Position numbers and translations under genes: made by a program. A stretch of 7,815 nt of DNA from Deltaproteobacteria bacterium (GTDB lineage: Bacteria; Desulfobacterota; Desulfobacteria; Desulfobacterales; BuS5), in contig JAGGWL010000289.1 in NCBI GenBank assembly GCA_021157555.1, forward strand, positions 1-7,815, written 5' to 3'. Position 1 is the stretch's first letter. Each line of letters opens with the position of its first letter. The notes beneath the pieces are model-generated. The model did no database searches. It was not told the origin of the DNA and saw only the letters and a program-made list of their open reading frames with translations. This document shows positions 6,279-7,815 of the stretch, piece by piece.

Positions 6279-7199
6279 ATGCCGCATCAATCAAATGGAA
6301 TAATACTTATTGACAAACCAGCAGGGATTTCATCGGCAAAAGTTGTTGCAATTGTCAAAAAAGCTTTAAAAGTCAGGAAAGCAGGTCATACAGGTACGCT
6401 TGATCCTTTTGCAACCGGTCTTCTGATATGCTGCCTTAATAATGCAACCAAAATAGCCGATTTCTTGATAAAGGACAAAAAAGGATACGAAGCTGTTCTT
6501 CATCTTGGAATTGAAACGGATACAGAGGATATAACAGGTAAAATAATTGCAACTTGCGATAAAATTGATTTTAGCGATAAGGAAATAAATTCTGTATTTA
6601 AAAATTTTAAAGGCAAAATAGAACAAATACCACCTGCATATTCCGCATTAAAACATAAGGGCGTTCCGCTGTACAAGCTGGCCAGACAAGGAACTCCTGT
6701 TAAAAAACCGGCCAGAACTATTATCATTTCCGATATCAGCATACTCAATATCAATCTACCTGAAATCCACTTTAAGGTTTGGTGTTCAGCGGGCACATAT
6801 ATCAGAACTCTTGCATCGGATATAGGAAAAAAGCTTGGTTGCGGAGGACATTTAAAAAGTCTGAGAAGAATGCAAATTGGCAGGTTCTCCGTTAATGACT
6901 CCATAAAACTGGATAAGATTGAAAAGCTCTCTTTAACAAAACAAAATGACGATATATTGTTGGATAAAATAATCAGCATGACTGACGCACTGCCGGACAT
7001 ACCTGCTTTTTTTGCAGATGAAATGCAAACAAAAAGGATTAAAAATGGCTGCATACTGACCGGTCATGATTTCCATTATGACGATAATGCTTTTGGGAAT
7101 GGTAATGCAAAAATCCTTGACAACCAAAATAATATTATTGCAATAGTAAAATATAATAACAAGGATAATATATATAAATATAATGCAGTTTTTAATTAG
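6279..7199 (+). CDS. truB: tRNA pseudouridine(55) synthase TruB
   Basis: TruB isomerises uridine 55 in the T-loop of nearly all tRNAs to pseudouridine and also acts as a tRNA folding chaperone. The 306 residues include the catalytic motif GHTGTLDPFATGLL (36-49, nucleophile D42), the KGYEA tyrosine (Y70), QIPPAYSALK (116-125), CSAGTYIRTLASDIG (169-183) and LRRMQIGRF (195-203). The C-terminal part (about 244-306) sits where TruB has a PUA-like domain; only the segment around RIKNGCIL (253-260) looks typical, and the last 40 residues are Asn/Lys/Ile-rich and AT-rich at the DNA level. The ATG follows nrnA by 22 nt in an AT-rich spacer without a recognisable Shine-Dalgarno, and no better in-frame start exists nearby. 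Confidence 0.96.
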   Translation: MPHQSNGIILIDKPAGISSAKVVAIVKKALKVRKAGHTGTLDPFATGLLICCLNNATKIADFLIKDKKGYEAVLHLGIETDTEDITGKIIATCDKIDFSDKEINSVFKNFKGKIEQIPPAYSALKHKGVPLYKLARQGTPVKKPARTIIISDISILNINLPEIHFKVWCSAGTYIRTLASDIGKKLGCGGHLKSLRRMQIGRFSVNDSIKLDKIEKLSLTKQNDDILLDKIISMTDALPDIPAFFADEMQTKRIKNGCILTGHDFHYDDNAFGNGNAKILDNQNNIIAIVKYNNKDNIYKYNAVFN

Positions 7200-7218
7200 G
7201 AACGGGGGCTTTTTGATA

Positions 7219-7280
7219 TTTCAGGGTGTCCCGCCTTATGTCGGTAGCCGGAACGAGTACGCCCTGAAAAGTTATTTTTT
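7219..7280 (+). terminator. Palindrome with T-tract after truB (terminator or repeat element)
   Basis: TTTCAGGGTGT (7219-7229) pairs with ACGCCCTGAAA (7259-7269), 11 pairs including one T-G wobble. The 29-nt centre is GC-rich. A TTATTTTTT tract follows at 7272-7280. It could terminate the nusA-truB transcript, but the large loop is unusual for an intrinsic terminator. The centre resembles that of the palindrome behind rpsO (7711-7813), so a repeat element that doubles as a terminator is the reading I favour. Confidence 0.6.
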
Positions 7281-7298
7281 ACCGAGCCATAAGATACC

Positions 7299-7327
7299 TT
7301 GTATTATATTTTATAAAAAGATATATT
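7299..7327 (+). promoter_or_regulatory. Candidate rpsO promoter
   Basis: TTGTAT (7299-7304) and TATATT (7322-7327) are separated by 17 nt, within AT-rich DNA. Initiation near 7334 would give a leader of about 80 nt holding the structured element at 7358-7406. A separate rpsO promoter fits the 217-nt gap and the possible terminator behind truB. Confidence 0.5.
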
Positions 7328-7357
7328 AAAAAAAATGAATATAAAAAATTTTATTCA

Positions 7358-7406
7358 GGAAAGGGGCAATTATTTCGCCTCCTTCCTTAAGGTGGTTAAC
7401 AGGAGG
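7358..7406 (+). promoter_or_regulatory. Structured rpsO leader, candidate S15 autoregulatory element
   Basis: GGAAAGGGGC (7358-7367) pairs with GCCTCCTTCC (7377-7386), ten positions with one A-C mismatch and one G-U pair flanked by G-C pairs, around a 9-nt loop. Within the 3' arm, CCTCCT (7378-7383) is also the exact complement of the rpsO Shine-Dalgarno AGGAGG (7401-7406). The two pairings exclude each other, so one fold frees and the other hides the ribosome binding site. S15 is known to repress its own mRNA through structured leaders in several bacteria, and a G-U/G-C step is part of its recognised RNA motif. The link to S15 here is inference. Confidence 0.5.
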
Positions 7407-7416
7407 AAAAAAGAGA

Positions 7417-7686
7417 ATGGCAATCTCAGTTGCAAACAAAAAAGATTTGATAGAGCAGTATAAGCTGCATGATACAGATACCGGCTCCCCTGAAGTTCAG
7501 ATAGGGCTTCTTACATACAGAATAGCCTATCTGACAGAACATTTGAAAATTCATAAAAGTGACCATCATTCAAGAAGAGGATTGCTGATGCTGGTCGGAA
7601 AACGACGCAGATTGTTACGCTACGTAAAAAATAATGATGTAAAACGTTACAGAACAATTATTCAAACTCTTGGTTTAAGAAGATAG
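7417..7686 (+). CDS. rpsO: 30S ribosomal protein S15
   Basis: S15 is a primary 16S rRNA-binding protein that organises the central domain of the 30S subunit and forms an intersubunit bridge. The 89 residues are full length for the family. They contain TGSPEVQI (22-29), a basic helical region and the rRNA-binding stretch DHHSRRGLL (49-57), then GKRRRLLRYV (61-70) and the usual ending in LGLRR. AGGAGG (7401-7406) lies 10 nt before the ATG. In most bacteria pnp follows rpsO; here the next 129 nt to the window edge contain a large palindrome and no coding start. Confidence 0.98.
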   Translation: MAISVANKKDLIEQYKLHDTDTGSPEVQIGLLTYRIAYLTEHLKIHKSDHHSRRGLLMLVGKRRRLLRYVKNNDVKRYRTIIQTLGLRR

Positions 7687-7710
7687 TCTTCTTACTCTTG
7701 AAGCTGCGGG

Positions 7711-7813
7711 ATAGACCATCACATAAATAATTTCACTGCGTTATCGGTCGTCGGAGTATTATAATACGCCTTCCTCCCTCTGGCCTTGTGAAATTTATTA
7801 TCTAACGGTCTAT
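7711..7813. repeat. Large imperfect palindrome behind rpsO
   Basis: ATAGACC (7711-7717) pairs with GGTCTAT (7807-7813). Inside that, positions 7723-7736 pair with 7788-7801 at 12 of 14 bases, ending TTTCAC/GTGAAA. The centre contains a perfect 12-bp palindrome GTATTATAATAC (7756-7767) flanked by GG/CC. The element spans about 103 nt and reaches almost to the window edge, so an adjoining T-run or further copies cannot be judged. It may act as the rpsO 3' structure, or be a dispersed palindromic repeat. Confidence 0.75.
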
Positions 7814-7815
7814 AG

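Noticed and set aside
7685..7705. Short hairpin right after the rpsO stop as a terminator
   Set aside because: AG-CTTC/GAAG-CT gives only about six pairs with a bulge and no T-run follows; it is too weak to call.

Overview
The window carries a translation/transcription housekeeping operon in the conserved order nusA - infB - ylxP (DUF503) - rbfA - nrnA - truB - rpsO, all on the + strand. It is preceded by a tRNA-Gly(CCC) gene. Gene order, the presence of ylxP and an nrnA-type DHH phosphatase between rbfA and truB, the NusA N-terminus and the moderately AT-rich base composition suggest a deltaproteobacterium (Desulfobacterota, perhaps Desulfobacterales). That assignment is inference from family knowledge, not from a search.

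Layout. Positions 1-222 hold no gene. They contain a perfect 17-bp inverted repeat (11-66) and the likely tRNA promoter, whose TTGACA sits in the middle of a second, near-perfect palindrome (145-180). The tRNA (223-298, CCA encoded) is followed at once by a short terminator (309-336). A second, stronger terminator (468-496) and a long imperfect hairpin (563-634) lie before nusA (669-1961). No rimP is seen upstream of nusA. infB (1982-4657), ylxP (4658-4945), rbfA (4942-5313) and nrnA (5288-6256) are packed with gaps of 20 nt or less, or overlap. truB (6279-7199) follows after 22 nt. A 217-nt gap with a palindrome, a promoter candidate and a structured leader precedes rpsO (7417-7686). Another large palindrome follows rpsO and runs to the window edge. 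pnp would be the usual next gene but is outside the window.

How the genes work together. NusA controls RNA polymerase pausing, termination and antitermination. IF2 brings initiator tRNA to the 30S subunit. RbfA matures the 16S 5' region and S15 is a primary 16S-binding protein. TruB makes pseudouridine 55 in tRNA, and NrnA clears short RNA fragments and pAp. YlxP is a small conserved protein of unsettled role that travels with infB and rbfA.

The coding genes look intact and ordinary. The less ordinary content is between genes: (a) a tRNA - terminator - terminator - hairpin - nusA arrangement that recalls the E. coli metY-nusA leader; (b) an rpsO leader with a pyrimidine tract that can pair either with an upstream purine arm or with the rpsO Shine-Dalgarno, a candidate S15 autoregulatory switch; (c) two palindromes flanking rpsO that share a common core and look like members of one repeat family. 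I found no evidence for a new multi-gene system.
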